A stretch of 64,000 nucleotides of DNA from Planctomycetota bacterium (lineage in GTDB: Bacteria > Planctomycetota > UBA1135 > GCA-002748355). The notes beneath the pieces are model-generated. The model saw only the letters and a list, made by a program, of their open reading frames with translations. It did no database searches and was not told where the DNA came from. The stretch is taken from assembly GCA_020638795.1 (NCBI GenBank), contig JACKHW010000004.1, positions 1-64,000 of the forward strand, given 5' to 3'. Made by a program: the position numbers and the translations under genes. Below, piece after piece: positions 36,701-47,661 of this stretch (within the stretch, counting starts at the first letter, position 1; each line of letters starts with the position of its first letter).

Positions 36701-36895
36701 GTGCGCCTTCTCCATCGCGACGAGGAACGTGCGCTGGACCAGATCTTCGGCATCCGCGCCGCCCCCCGTCAGGTGAAGGGCGAGCCCGAGAAGGCGAGGC
36801 GCGAGGGCGTCGAACACCCGCCCCAACGCGACGAGGTCACCGCGCTCACGGTATCGCAAGAACAGCGTCGTGGACTCGCTCGCCATACCTTCCAT
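33743..36895 (-). CDS. membrane-tethered ECF sigma factor fused to carboxypeptidase-regulatory-like repeats
   Basis: The product is about 1050 residues from the ATG at 36895; ATGs at 36913 and 36886 are alternatives, and the last has an SD only one base away. Residues ~5-85 are sigma region 2 (ADAEDLVQRTFLVAMEKAHDF). Residues ~165-215 are region 4 with PHEQRQVVLLKLQHGL and the helix EISEVLAIPPGAVRMRLHRG. One TM segment (IQKVVLVCLGLALLFFAG) spans about 253-273. The outside part has at least five carboxypeptidase-regulatory-like units beginning IRGVVVDERG, ISGMVVDDLG, IYGRIRDASG, IHGTVVDANG and LHGHVLDDRG. All parts are in one uninterrupted frame. It appears to join promoter recognition and an extracytoplasmic sensor in one chain. 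Confidence 0.9.
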   Translation of the reverse strand: MEGMASESTTLFLRYRERGDLVALGRVFDALAPRLLGLALHLTGGGADAEDLVQRTFLVAMEKAHDFDASRELEPWLTGILTGEARNAVRRLRRQASVVGNLEDRSAHDRHTRQGRTGDGREDGGLDRDALPGAIDTTARAIEHRELVRLVRLNVDALPHEQRQVVLLKLQHGLRPAEISEVLAIPPGAVRMRLHRGLQSLRERLPKSWAPLLAVPVPHRGLDIVRSRVLDAGARHAASVPLGSWTAIGTGGALMIQKVVLVCLGLALLFFAGSFALDLFGTSEPVIQEQAASLETDGAGPIVAPKPIDPQEDQREERATAATPSIPGRIEVVLVGSDRAEANDPVPIPAADVVLWKEAIGEQELEQQVFDQQTDARGRAVAKDLAPATYRLEVQLGRESVRTTRIVLESGAQHVERVSIKLAGSIRGVVVDERGNKVEGAAILVGNRQGYGTLRNLVRQVSTSRADGSFDFSYTHRDEYVAASRSGHAPSLSYPLQQLGGGAIRLVLGTGHATISGMVVDDLGVAIPKATVVVQHEAETLGRNDDGALVGPYLPSIATTDAAGRFEAGPLPPGRAKCSVVCLPWTMVTEVIDIDAGATLTKRFVLARRATIYGRIRDASGRPVPRMHVGLRQGRGWMPAISRDDGSYRFEGVTLEPFFLQATHGPSAFTSEEMAHPAPTALETRVDLVMPRALAIHGTVVDANGRGLANFRLAVSPRRLETGSDETKPLIVTTFDDGDFAIYGVSDREYSVRVLLPTDSSTTDGEALAEVVASPAPTPIRIVVEEPVFGELHGHVLDDRGQPVVGCAVGVFSVSGLEIASATTDERGSYRIDALPRARLRTSVSSPEHQRSGREIDFRTKREQELDFKLKRAATLRVTYRRPDGSAWTTRPPVPWIQSGTGMWLTSGRVQYSLEGDEVVVRHVPAGHYTLVAPVGDELLIHPEPVDLAMGQTRTVTLVARVGRRCKLSFEGEARGTKLTVTVQGADVAGSEDRFEAELSKQKTYVLEAALPRGPVRITARSDAGETFELATTVRAGAPGATQTIVVPRG

Positions 36896-37011
36896 CGTCG
36901 CGCGCCGGCTCATCGTCACGCGATTTTCCGTGAAAGTCGACGCCCGTTTTCGGCGATACGATGCCGACGGGGCGACGTAGTATGTCGTCCGCTTTCGAGG
37001 CTTCTGCCCAC

Positions 37012-37773
37012 ATGACGACACGACCGACGCTTGTTGCGCATCGCGGCAACGCCGCCGAGTTCCCAGAAAACACGATTCCGGCCCTCGAATCCGCCATCGC
37101 GGCAGGAGCCAGCTGGATCGAGATCGATGTCCAACGCACGGGAGATGGCCGGCTCGTGCTCTTCCACGACGGCGATCTCAAACGCCTTTGCAATGTCGGC
37201 GGCACGATCCACGGGAAGTCCTCGACGGACCTATCCATGCTGCCGTGCTACGAGCCAGCGCGGTTCGACCAGCGCTACGTGCACATTCGCGTCGCGACGT
37301 TGGCGGAATTCGCCGCCTTGATGCTGGCACACCCATCGGTCGAAGCCTTCGTCGAGATCAAGCACGAAGCGTTCGTCGGCTGTAGCCGTGCGCAGGTGCT
37401 CGAAGAGGTCGCCAGCACTCTCGCCGCCGTGCGAGAGCGCTGCGTACTCATCTCGTTCTCGTTCGACTTCCTCGAACTCGCGCGCACCAATAGCGAGTTC
37501 CGCCTCGGCGCGGTTGCAGAGAAGTGGCAGGAGTTCGAAGACCCGATCATCCGGCGCATTGCCCCGGACTTCTTCTTCTGCAACATGCGCGGACTGCCGC
37601 CCGACGAGTTCATCCGTCACCGCGACTTTCCTTCGTCCCGCATTGCCGTGTGGGAAATCAACGACCCGGGTATCGCACTGAGCCTCGGCGCCCGCGGGAT
37701 CCACCTCGTCGAGACTTTCGAGATCGCGACCATGCTCCGCTCGCTTAGGGCCTTCGACGCACCGGTTGGATGA
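37012..37773 (+). CDS. glycerophosphodiester phosphodiesterase
   Basis: The product has 253 residues from the ATG giving MTTRPTLVAHRGN. Catalytic signatures are HRGNAAEFPENT and WIEIDVQRTGDG, followed by LFHDGDLKRLC, all expected for the TIM-barrel GDPD fold with its metal and histidine residues. It cleaves glycerophosphodiesters, releasing glycerol-3-phosphate and an alcohol. No signal peptide is visible, so it is cytoplasmic. It overlaps the next gene, whose product can oxidise glycerol-3-phosphate, by 4 bases (ATGA). Confidence 0.93.
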   Translation: MTTRPTLVAHRGNAAEFPENTIPALESAIAAGASWIEIDVQRTGDGRLVLFHDGDLKRLCNVGGTIHGKSSTDLSMLPCYEPARFDQRYVHIRVATLAEFAALMLAHPSVEAFVEIKHEAFVGCSRAQVLEEVASTLAAVRERCVLISFSFDFLELARTNSEFRLGAVAEKWQEFEDPIIRRIAPDFFFCNMRGLPPDEFIRHRDFPSSRIAVWEINDPGIALSLGARGIHLVETFEIATMLRSLRAFDAPVG

Positions 37774-38954
37774 CGAACCCTGCGCGATCGACCTATGACA
37801 TCGTCGTCATCGGCGGTGGTATTCATGGCGTCGGCGTGCTGCAGGCAGCCGCGGCACGTGGTCATCGAGCGCTTCTTTTGGAGTCGAACGAACTCGCGGC
37901 GGGTACTTCGAGTCGATCGAGCAAGCTGATCCACGGCGGACTGCGCTATCTCGAGAGCGGACAACTCGGCCTCGTGCGCGAGTCGCTCACCGAACGCGAG
38001 ATCCTTTGTCGGATCGCGCCGCATCTCGTGCGCCTCGTGCCGTTCTTCGTGCCGATCTATCGCGAGACGTCGCGCCGCCCATGGAAGATCCGTGCCGGCC
38101 TGTCTCTCTACGCCTTGCTCGGTGGCCTCGCGAAGGACGCGTGGTTCCGACGTGTGCCGCGTCGTGATTGGGACGGACTCGATGGATTGCAGACCGAAGG
38201 GCTGCAGCACGTCTTCCGCTACTTCGATGGCCAGACCGACGATGCATTGCTGACTCGAGCCGTCGCCGCCTCCGCGATCGAACTCGGCGCCGAGGTACGC
38301 GTTCCGGCCCGTTTCGAGTCCGCGCGACGCAACGAGCGCGGCTACCGCATCGCCTACTCGGATGCCGCAGCGCGACACGAAGTCGAGACCACCGTCGTCG
38401 TCAACGCAGCTGGACCGTGGGTCGAACACGTGCGCAGGGGCGTCGAGCCGTCGCCGCCCGGGTTCGAGGTCGAACTCGTTGCCGGTACGCATATCGAACT
38501 CGACGTCCCGACGGACGCGGGCATCTACTACTGCGAAGCACCGTCCGATCGACGGGCTGTCTTCACGATGCCGTGGCACGGCAGATCGCTCGTCGGCACG
38601 ACCGAGACCATCTACGACGGAGACCCACGCCGCGTCGAGCCGACCCGAGCGGAGATCGACTACCTCACGCAGGTGCATCGTCACTACTTTCCAGACAAAC
38701 GCGCCGAACTGCGCGACGCGTGGGCAGGACTCAGGGTCCTGCCGAAGGCCTCGGGCAGCGCATTCGACCGCCCCCGTGAAACGACCCTCGTCGTCGACCA
38801 AGGCGAGATCCACTATCTCGCCATCTACGGCGGCAAGCTGACCGGCTACCGCGCCACCGCCGAGAAAGTCCTCGATCGTCTCGCACCCTCCCTCCCGCAG
38901 CGCCCGTGGCTCGCGGACACGGCAAAGCTGACACTGCCAGAACCGAGCTTCTAG
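37770..38954 (+). CDS. glpD: glycerol-3-phosphate dehydrogenase-like FAD oxidoreductase
   Basis: The product has 394 residues. The FAD motif is YDIVVIGGGIHGVGVLQAAAARG, and the GlpD signature TSSRSSKLIHGGLRYLESG is at about residues 46-64. NAAGPWV and the C-terminal YGGKLTGYRATAEKVL also match GlpD. It is shorter than the usual ~500-residue GlpD because the C-terminal cap domain is missing. It probably oxidises glycerol-3-phosphate from the coupled phosphodiesterase to dihydroxyacetone phosphate, passing electrons to quinone. Its stop shares the palindrome CTAG with the stop of the convergent glycosyltransferase gene. Confidence 0.88.
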   Translation: MTNPARSTYDIVVIGGGIHGVGVLQAAAARGHRALLLESNELAAGTSSRSSKLIHGGLRYLESGQLGLVRESLTEREILCRIAPHLVRLVPFFVPIYRETSRRPWKIRAGLSLYALLGGLAKDAWFRRVPRRDWDGLDGLQTEGLQHVFRYFDGQTDDALLTRAVAASAIELGAEVRVPARFESARRNERGYRIAYSDAAARHEVETTVVVNAAGPWVEHVRRGVEPSPPGFEVELVAGTHIELDVPTDAGIYYCEAPSDRRAVFTMPWHGRSLVGTTETIYDGDPRRVEPTRAEIDYLTQVHRHYFPDKRAELRDAWAGLRVLPKASGSAFDRPRETTLVVDQGEIHYLAIYGGKLTGYRATAEKVLDRLAPSLPQRPWLADTAKLTLPEPSF

Positions 38955-40670
38955 CGATGCATGGCCGAGAGGAGTGCGTCGAGTCGTACGTGGTAGGCCG
39001 TGATTCCGGGGACCTGGAACGCAGAGACGAGGAAGCGCCGCTCTTCGGGCAAGGCTTCGTTGGCTTGCGCGAGCGCGAGCGGTCCGACGGCCGGCCATCC
39101 TGCCCATAGCAGGATCGCGTCCTGTGCATCACGGAGCCGCGGGCCTTCGGGGACCGCGGCGTCGCGGGCATCGACGAGATACGCGATGTGTTGGGGCTGA
39201 CCGTAGTCCTGCGCAAGAGGGGACAGTTGCCAGCGCCACGCAACATCGACCTCTCGCCTGCCCCATTGGAAACGCAGCCACTCGGTGTTGGCGCCGATCG
39301 ACGCCGCTTCGCGCGACCGCTCGTACAGTGGTAGCAGGGTGTAGTAGCTCTGCATGTCGGTGAGCACGAATCCGTTCTCCCGCTCGATCTCGCTCTGGAG
39401 CGATGCGAAGCGCGCGATCGACGAACGCGGGACGGGCTGCTCGCCCACGATCTCACGCAGAGGTGCTCCGAAGTTCGTGAGTACGGCGAGGCGCTCGCCG
39501 ACGAACACACAACCGATGAGCACTGCTGCGACCAGCGCCGACACGGCGGGTCGACGCGCGAGCAGACTCGTCGTGCCGCGACCGAACGCAATAGCGATCA
39601 TCGGCGTCATCCACAGCGAATGCCGCGATGCGCCGAATGGATACTTCCCGAGCGCAGCGAACAGGATCGCCGTGCCCCACAGCGTCCCGAGGACGAGCAG
39701 GGTGCGCACGTCGCGCCGCAGACAAGACACGACGATTCCCGTGAGCACCAACGCGAACGCGGCAAACTCCATGGCATGCCCGACGTGAAACGAGACGAAG
39801 CCCTTCGTATGCGTCAACAGGTCGAGCGGCGAATCGATCAAGAATGGCGCGAGCCAACCTTCTCCATCGAACGCCTGCGCTTCGAGCGCGCTTCCGAGCA
39901 AGCGCGGTCTCAAGTGCCAGAAATAGAGCGCAACGACGATGACGAGGGACACGCAAGCCGCCGCGAACGTCGCGATGAGGCGTTGTCCCCGCAGCCTGCC
40001 TGCAAGGACCGCATGCAAGACGACGAAGACCATCGTCGGCGCGACCAAGAACGCGCTGTAGTGCGTCACCAAAGCGAGCGACGTGCAGGTCACGTGCAGC
40101 ACCAGTGCAGACCAAGATCCGCCGCGCGCCCAGAGCACGAGCCCCGCGAGTCCGAACGACAGAGTCGCGATCAGAAATGCGTAGGGTCGCATGATTTGCG
40201 AGATCGTCACTTGGCCCGGAGCCAGCGCGACGAAGAGCGCTGCCACGAGAGCGGCAGCGACGGCGCGCGTTCGGGCACTCGACTCGTCGCCGACCTGGCT
40301 GGCGTGCGCACCGTCATCGTGCGCCGGCGTTCCACCCACGAAGAGCGCTCGCGCCAACGCATGCACCCCGACGATCGCGAGCACGCCGGAGACGACGGAC
40401 AAGAGCCGCAGCACCGTGAAGTCCGGAGTCCACGACGCGATCCCTCGCAGCAGCATGTAGTAGAGCGGCGGATGCGCGTTGCCCGCGACCTCCTCCCAGA
40501 ACTGGGCGGAGTCGCGCCACACCGTCATCGAATAATAGATCCCCTCGTCAGGGTTGAGCCACGCATCGCGAATCCCGTAGAGACGCAACGCGAGCCCGAG
40601 CCCTGCGATGGCGACGAGCAGGAGGCGCTCGTGGCGAAGGATCTGCGAGGCGAACCCCAGAGGGCCGACC

Positions 40671-42785
<2,115 letters not shown>

Positions 42786-42996
42786 CGGAATCACCCTGGT
42801 AGGGCGAGGGGATACGTCATCCGGGGTGCTTGAACCCTGCGTTCACGCTGACCGCCGGATCGTGTCTCGGGTGCGCACGAATGCTCAACCAGTCCCGACA
42901 CACGCGGATTTCGGGGCAAGAATCGTATCGGCACGGCGTGTGCTGTCAATCGAGCCATGCGTGAGGATCTGCCGACGTGCGCGACTCGCTGCCGCA

Positions 42997-43017
42997 GGTC
43001 GGACCGCAAGTCCGACC
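42997..43017 (-). terminator. stem-loop downstream of the gspK-like gene
   Basis: GGTCGGAC and GTCCGACC form a perfect 8-base stem around CGCAA, beginning 8 bases after the stop of the pseudopilin gene. No T run follows, so it may stabilise or terminate the transcript without being a classical intrinsic terminator. Confidence 0.45.
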
Positions 43018-43024
43018 CGGGCCA

Positions 43025-44785
43025 TCAACGAGCTCGGGCCTCGTCGCGTTGTTCGGGATCGAAGAACTCACGCAAGAACGGGTTCCACGCGAGTTCCTCC
43101 TGCGAGAAATCATCGAGGAGGTCCTTCTGCTTGTTCTCGACGAAGCGCGCCCGCTCCTCTTCACTGTAGTCGTCGATCCGAATACGCAGCGTGCCCGTGC
43201 GATGCAGCGGCACGAGTTCTTGCACGGTCTGGTTCTCGCCGTCCGGAATCCGGACGACGATCGCCTTCGCACGCGTGATCGAAAACGACCGCCCCATGTC
43301 GTCGCGCTTGTAGAGAGCCGCGAGGTGGATCGTGAAGACGTGCGAAGACGTCGTCAGCATGGCGAGGAAGCGCTGCTTTGCCTCGGATTCCGCGAGGTTG
43401 TCGAACTCCTTGACCTCACTCAGTTTGTCGAGGGACGGGTAGTACTGGAGCTTGTCCTCGAGGTCTCCGCTCAGGAGTTCGTCCGTGTCGCGTTCGGAGT
43501 TCTGGTCCTCGGCTGCAGACTGCGCGTCCTTGTCGACCTCGTTGCGATACCGGATCAAGGCTTCGATGACCGTGTCCGGAATATCCGCCGCGTCTTCGAG
43601 CGCTCGCAGTACGGTCCGCGAAGCCGTGTTGATGTTGATGCGTGGGCCCGGCTCCAGGATCGTCAGTTGTCCGCCGCCGCCGGCTGGCCCGCCACCGGGA
43701 AGTCCATTCCCGTTGCCGGCGCCCCCGTTCTGGCCCGAGGTCGGTAGACCGTTTCCGCCTCCCGCCGCACCGTTGCCACCCGCATTCGCGCCAGCGCCAC
43801 CGCTTCCGGTGCCGCTTCCCGTTCCGGTGCCGGGATCCGTCGCGAGCGACGTGTAGACCGTCAAGACCGATTCGAGGCCGGGAAGAATGCGATCGTCGAC
43901 GAGACGGTCGGCGAGCATGTCGCGCCCGATGCGCGGGAGCAGCAACAACTCGTCGAGGCTCAGGGGCTCGAAGCGCTCCTGGCGCGAGAACCGACTCTCA
44001 CTCTCGCCGTTGTCGCGTCGCTTGACCGGAGCTCCGGGACGATCGTCATTGCGACCCGAGCCCTTCATCCAGTCGCGTATGTCGTTCGCCATCGACTCGG
44101 CTTCGGAGCCCGAGAGGTCCTCGTCCGTGTCCTCCCAGATCTTGTCGAGGATCCGCATCAACCGTTGCCGGCTGAGTTCGGCGTAGTCCTCGTCGGGCGA
44201 AATCAAGTTGAGCAAGTTGAACTTGCGGTTCTCGTCCTCGATCCAGCAGTAGACGGAGATCTTGTTGTCGTCGTAGATCGACTTCGGGCGGAACCACGCA
44301 TCGCGGCTCGAGTCGCCCTGCTCTTCTTCTTGCTGCCCTCCTCCGGCTCCTGCTCCTTCACCGGTACCGCCCGCTCCACCGGCCCCCCCGAGGTTTCCGA
44401 GACCGCCGCCGGCACCACCAGCACCGCCAAGACCACCACCGGCGCCGCCTGCTCCGCCGCTGCCCGAACCCGAGCTGTCGTCGGTGAGTTCTTCCTTGGC
44501 CTTGGTGAGGGCAAGCCGGAGGGCAGCGCGAATCCCGGTTTCCTGGGCCTGATTCTGAGACGTCATCACGTCGAAGCTGGACGTCGTCACGACCTCGGCG
44601 ACGAGGATGTAGAGCAGGACGACGATCAGAAGGACGAGCACGAGTGCCATCCCGCGCTCGGGACCGGATCTGCGAACCTGTGGTTTGGCGAGTGTGCGCG
44701 ACATCCCGCGTTCGACGCACGAAGCCGGAGTTCCTTCCGTCAGGGTTTCGGCCATGTTTGTGGCGGCCAGGGAGGCTTCGGCCAT
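43025..44785 (-). CDS. GspK-like minor pseudopilin with glycine-rich insert
   Basis: The product has 586 residues from the ATG at 44785, chosen because GAGGA lies 7 bases before it. An ATG at 44704 would give a shorter leader. The prepilin site is RGMALVLVLLIVVLLYILVAEVV with the glycine near residue 45, a long leader. The pattern FxLNxI, GWPxxxL-like and ININTAS (helix-hairpin-helix type) is that of GspK (PF03934 family). Two Gly/Ala/Asn-rich stretches (about residues 110-165 and 320-375) are unusual. It would cap the tip of a type II secretion pseudopilus. It starts 52 bases after the secretin gene. Confidence 0.85.
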   Translation of the reverse strand: MAEASLAATNMAETLTEGTPASCVERGMSRTLAKPQVRRSGPERGMALVLVLLIVVLLYILVAEVVTTSSFDVMTSQNQAQETGIRAALRLALTKAKEELTDDSSGSGSGGAGGAGGGLGGAGGAGGGLGNLGGAGGAGGTGEGAGAGGGQQEEEQGDSSRDAWFRPKSIYDDNKISVYCWIEDENRKFNLLNLISPDEDYAELSRQRLMRILDKIWEDTDEDLSGSEAESMANDIRDWMKGSGRNDDRPGAPVKRRDNGESESRFSRQERFEPLSLDELLLLPRIGRDMLADRLVDDRILPGLESVLTVYTSLATDPGTGTGSGTGSGGAGANAGGNGAAGGGNGLPTSGQNGGAGNGNGLPGGGPAGGGGQLTILEPGPRININTASRTVLRALEDAADIPDTVIEALIRYRNEVDKDAQSAAEDQNSERDTDELLSGDLEDKLQYYPSLDKLSEVKEFDNLAESEAKQRFLAMLTTSSHVFTIHLAALYKRDDMGRSFSITRAKAIVVRIPDGENQTVQELVPLHRTGTLRIRIDDYSEEERARFVENKQKDLLDDFSQEELAWNPFLREFFDPEQRDEARAR

Positions 44786-44837
44786 CGGGGATCCTCGCGC
44801 ACGACGCGGCTCGTGGATCGCGGCGGAAGCCCGAGCG

Positions 44838-46535
44838 TCAGAAGCCGCCGCCCGGGAAGTCGTCCTCGGGATCCGAACCTTGGAAGCCGTAGATGATACG
44901 CGGCGTGATGAAGAACACGACTTCGTTGCGGCTTTCTTGGATGTTGGTCGATCGGAACAACCAGCCGAGCACCGGGATGTCCCCGAGAATCGGCAGCATC
45001 GACTCGTTCTCGAACCGATTCTTCGTGATCAGTCCGCCGATCACGGTCGTCTTGCCACTAGGCACGTGGACGGACGTGCGCGCGACCCGGCTCGAGATCT
45101 GCGGTGTCGGAATCGGCTCGGTAGCGGCAAACCCGTTGATCGCATCGACCGACGCGAAGATTTGCAGTCGCACACTATCCCCAGGCGTGACGTCGGGTCG
45201 AATCTGCATCGAGACGCCGACGTCGAGGAATTTGATGTTGGTCGTGACGTTCTGACCGCTGATGCGCGCCTCGGGATACGGAAGGCGGGTGCGCGTGTCG
45301 ATGACGGCAGTGCCGCCATTGCGTACCGCGATGCGCGGATTGCTGACGATGTCGGACTTCGCCCGCGTCTGCAGCATCTCGAGCGCGACGTTGAGCTCGA
45401 GATTGTCGTGGATCCCACCGAGCGTGAGGATGCCCTCCGGCGCGTTCGTTCCGACGGACGCGTTGGGAAAGCGAGAAACGATGCTCTGCACGAAGCTCCC
45501 CTTGCCCACCGTCCGGACGGTCGGATCGGTGCCCGCTGCCGAGACCCCGAGATCGAGCGTCTCGCCGTAGCTGAACTCGACCACTTTCGCCTCGATCAGG
45601 ATCTGCGGCACGGAGCGATAGAACAGGTCCATCGCCTGCTCGAATGCACTGATGCCGTCCGGCTTGCCAGTCACGAGGATGAGATCGCTCGACGTGTCGG
45701 GAGCGTTCGGCACCGTTCCCTTGGCCACGTTCGGGAACGCCGTCGCAAACGTCTTGTCGCCGAGCGGATACTCGTTGAGTGTCTCGAAGCCAGCGATGAT
45801 GTCGATCGTGACCTCGCTCTGCCCCATCAGCGTGTCGAGGATCGTCGCCTTCTCGGAGCTGCCTCGTTTGAGGACGAAGCGCGTCGCTGCGGGATTCTTG
45901 GCGGCCTCACCCGCGGGCTCGGGAATCGCGAGGATGCTCCGCAACATCGCACTCGCATCCGCCTGCACGAAATACGCCTTGGAAAGCGTGCCGTCGCGGT
46001 GGATCACGATGCGGGGACCGAAGAGCTCGTACAGATCGGGGGCTCCGTACGGCTCGTCCTGGTCCGTGCCCGACCCGCGTGCAGAACCCTCGTTCTGCGC
46101 GCCTTCGTTCTGGCGGTCCATCGCGGGAGGTCGCACTTCGCCCGGATTGGGAAGCGCCTTGTCCCCCTGCGAATCGGCGGACGCATTCGCCGTGTCTTCG
46201 CCCGAGGCATCATGGACGGCTTCGTGCACACCCGACCACGGGTTCGGACGGAACTTGCCGACCCGCATTGGATCCTTGCCGACGACGACGGGGTCACCGG
46301 CCGGAGCCCCCGATGGCTCGAACACTTGAACGGTCGTTTGCTTGGTGCCTCCCCATGCGGCCGACCGGAACTCCGGCAACGGCCGTCGGACCGACGTGCA
46401 GGACGAGGCCAGGACGACCACGAGGGTGTAGCCACACATCGTGGTCGCTGCGCGCAACGACGCCGAGGCGCTCGCGCATGCCCGATCCGCCCGTCGCATC
46501 CTCAAGGACCCGCCCAACCCCGTGCTCCTTCGCAT
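44838..46535 (-). CDS. secretin-like outer-membrane channel protein (GspD/PilQ family)
   Basis: The product has up to 565 residues. A lipoprotein signal (LVVVLASSC) near residues 37-45 precedes a disordered linker. N-domain segments follow, with QILIEAKVVEFSYGETLDLG, and then the secretin pore with VPSGKTTVIGGLI and NRFENESMLPILGDIPVLGWLF, ending RNEVVFFITPRII. It should form the outer-membrane gate of a type II secretion or pilus system. The start is uncertain. A TTG at 46517 has GAAGGAG 7 bases before it, a better site than the ATG at 46535. Only this and the GspK-like gene of such a system are here; ATPase, platform and major pilin are absent. Confidence 0.9.
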   Translation of the reverse strand: MRRSTGLGGSLRMRRADRACASASASLRAATTMCGYTLVVVLASSCTSVRRPLPEFRSAAWGGTKQTTVQVFEPSGAPAGDPVVVGKDPMRVGKFRPNPWSGVHEAVHDASGEDTANASADSQGDKALPNPGEVRPPAMDRQNEGAQNEGSARGSGTDQDEPYGAPDLYELFGPRIVIHRDGTLSKAYFVQADASAMLRSILAIPEPAGEAAKNPAATRFVLKRGSSEKATILDTLMGQSEVTIDIIAGFETLNEYPLGDKTFATAFPNVAKGTVPNAPDTSSDLILVTGKPDGISAFEQAMDLFYRSVPQILIEAKVVEFSYGETLDLGVSAAGTDPTVRTVGKGSFVQSIVSRFPNASVGTNAPEGILTLGGIHDNLELNVALEMLQTRAKSDIVSNPRIAVRNGGTAVIDTRTRLPYPEARISGQNVTTNIKFLDVGVSMQIRPDVTPGDSVRLQIFASVDAINGFAATEPIPTPQISSRVARTSVHVPSGKTTVIGGLITKNRFENESMLPILGDIPVLGWLFRSTNIQESRNEVVFFITPRIIYGFQGSDPEDDFPGGGF

Positions 46536-46755
46536 CGCGTTGTATCCAGCCGCCTCCCGCGCAGCGCGCCGAGCCCCCTGGGGCTCATCGGAGATTGCGA
46601 ACCCGAAACATAACCAGGGGCGCGGAAATGCCGTGCTTCGTTTCTCGGCACGTCACCGCGACTTCAGGGACAGCCCACGTGGACGCGGTCGAGCTCAGGG
46701 AAGGAGCCCCAGGACCGACAACCGTCGGCCACGGTCTCGCTTCTCCCCGCCCGTG

Positions 46756-47259
46756 TCAGTCACCATTCTCGAGCGCTGCGACGATCTTGTCGGTCAGATC
46801 GACGACCGACAACCCATCTGGATTGCGGTACGACCCCGTCCGCACGACACAGTCGCGTCCTTCCGCGATCGCGACTTGAGACACGACGCGACGCACGCGC
46901 GCTTGCGCCTTTGCCATCAAGATGTCGTACTGCGCCGAGCCCTTTTCGATCGCTTCTTCGACGATGCGCCGCCCCTCGGGCGTCGCGTCGACCGCCATCT
47001 GCACGTCGATCTCGGCAGGATCCTTCGATCGGTGCGCGTTGCCCCAGAGGACATCGGCCTTCTTGACCTGTAGCCCCGCACTCGCAGAGGTCTCGAGACA
47101 CGCTGGTTCGTTGCCGTGGTGTGCGCCTTGCGGCATGGCCGTCGCGGGAAGCGTCATCACCCAGGCCGCCACGATGGCGCACGCGCTGCGTGCGCACCGG
47201 CGAAGTCCGTCGCTGAGTCCGTCGCGGAAGGTCCTCCGCTCTCGTGTGGCATGCGTCAT
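46756..47259 (-). CDS. short OmpH/Skp-like periplasmic protein
   Basis: The product has 167 residues from the ATG at 47259. A signal peptide with an Arg-rich start ends TLPATAMPQG near residue 44. The rest carries a helical segment (TPEGRRIVEEAIEKGSAQYDILMAKAQ...) and ends VVDLTDKIVAALENGD. That is the usual OmpH ending, in which a conserved alpha-helical coiled region is followed by a DxTDxII-like tail. The family chaperones outer-membrane proteins. The helical arm is shorter than in Skp. It lies upstream of the secretin gene, consistent with helping that channel, but they are 220 bases apart. Confidence 0.6.
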   Translation of the reverse strand: MTHATRERRTFRDGLSDGLRRCARSACAIVAAWVMTLPATAMPQGAHHGNEPACLETSASAGLQVKKADVLWGNAHRSKDPAEIDVQMAVDATPEGRRIVEEAIEKGSAQYDILMAKAQARVRRVVSQVAIAEGRDCVVRTGSYRNPDGLSVVDLTDKIVAALENGD

Positions 47260-47502
47260 GGTGCGTCTCGCTTGCATTGGTGGTCGCTCATACGGTGGAG
47301 CGACACACATGCGTATTCTGTTTCACTCCGGTGTCGAAGAACTCGACACCGCTCCTTGAGTCCGATTCCGACCCCTCGCTCCGACCGGCCCGACGACACC
47401 TTCCCGTTTGCGGCGGTCACCCTCGTTCCGGTTCCGTGCGAGGCTCGTGAGCCTGGGACGCACGAGCGTATGCAAGGAGTGCCCCGAAGCAGGGAAAAAT
47501 CG

Positions 47503-47538
47503 AAAAAAAGCTGGCCACTTTGCACAAAGGGTTACAGC
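47503..47538 (-). terminator. intrinsic terminator of the giant activator gene
   Basis: On the minus strand GCTG...CAGC closes an inner stem (CC-CTTT, loop GTGC, AAAG-GG with single-base bulges) and is followed at once by seven T residues (47509-47503). It ends the transcript about 165 bases after the activator stop. Confidence 0.7.
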
Positions 47539-47597
47539 GCAACGATTTGGCCGTCGGACATCCTCTTCCAACCGCACGGTGGAGCGGCAGCACCTTC

Positions 47598-47661
47598 ATG
47601 CGCCACTCCGGCGTGATCGCGCGCCATGGCACCTGACAAATGCGCCATGCTAGTGGCGCAT
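47598..47661. repeat. ATGCGCCA octamer cluster with perfect inverted repeat
   Basis: ATGCGCCA occurs at 47598-47605 and 47640-47647. The second copy pairs with TGGCGCAT at 47654-47661 around a six-base centre. A related GCGCCATGGC lies at 47621. It sits immediately downstream of the activator gene and could be an operator or a transcript-end hairpin. Confidence 0.45.

Noticed and set aside
47471..47486. Sigma-54-like GGCAC...TTGCA on the minus strand upstream of the OmpH-like gene
   Set aside because: The -24 and -12 halves are two bases too close when aligned to the consensus; spacing is strict for sigma-54.
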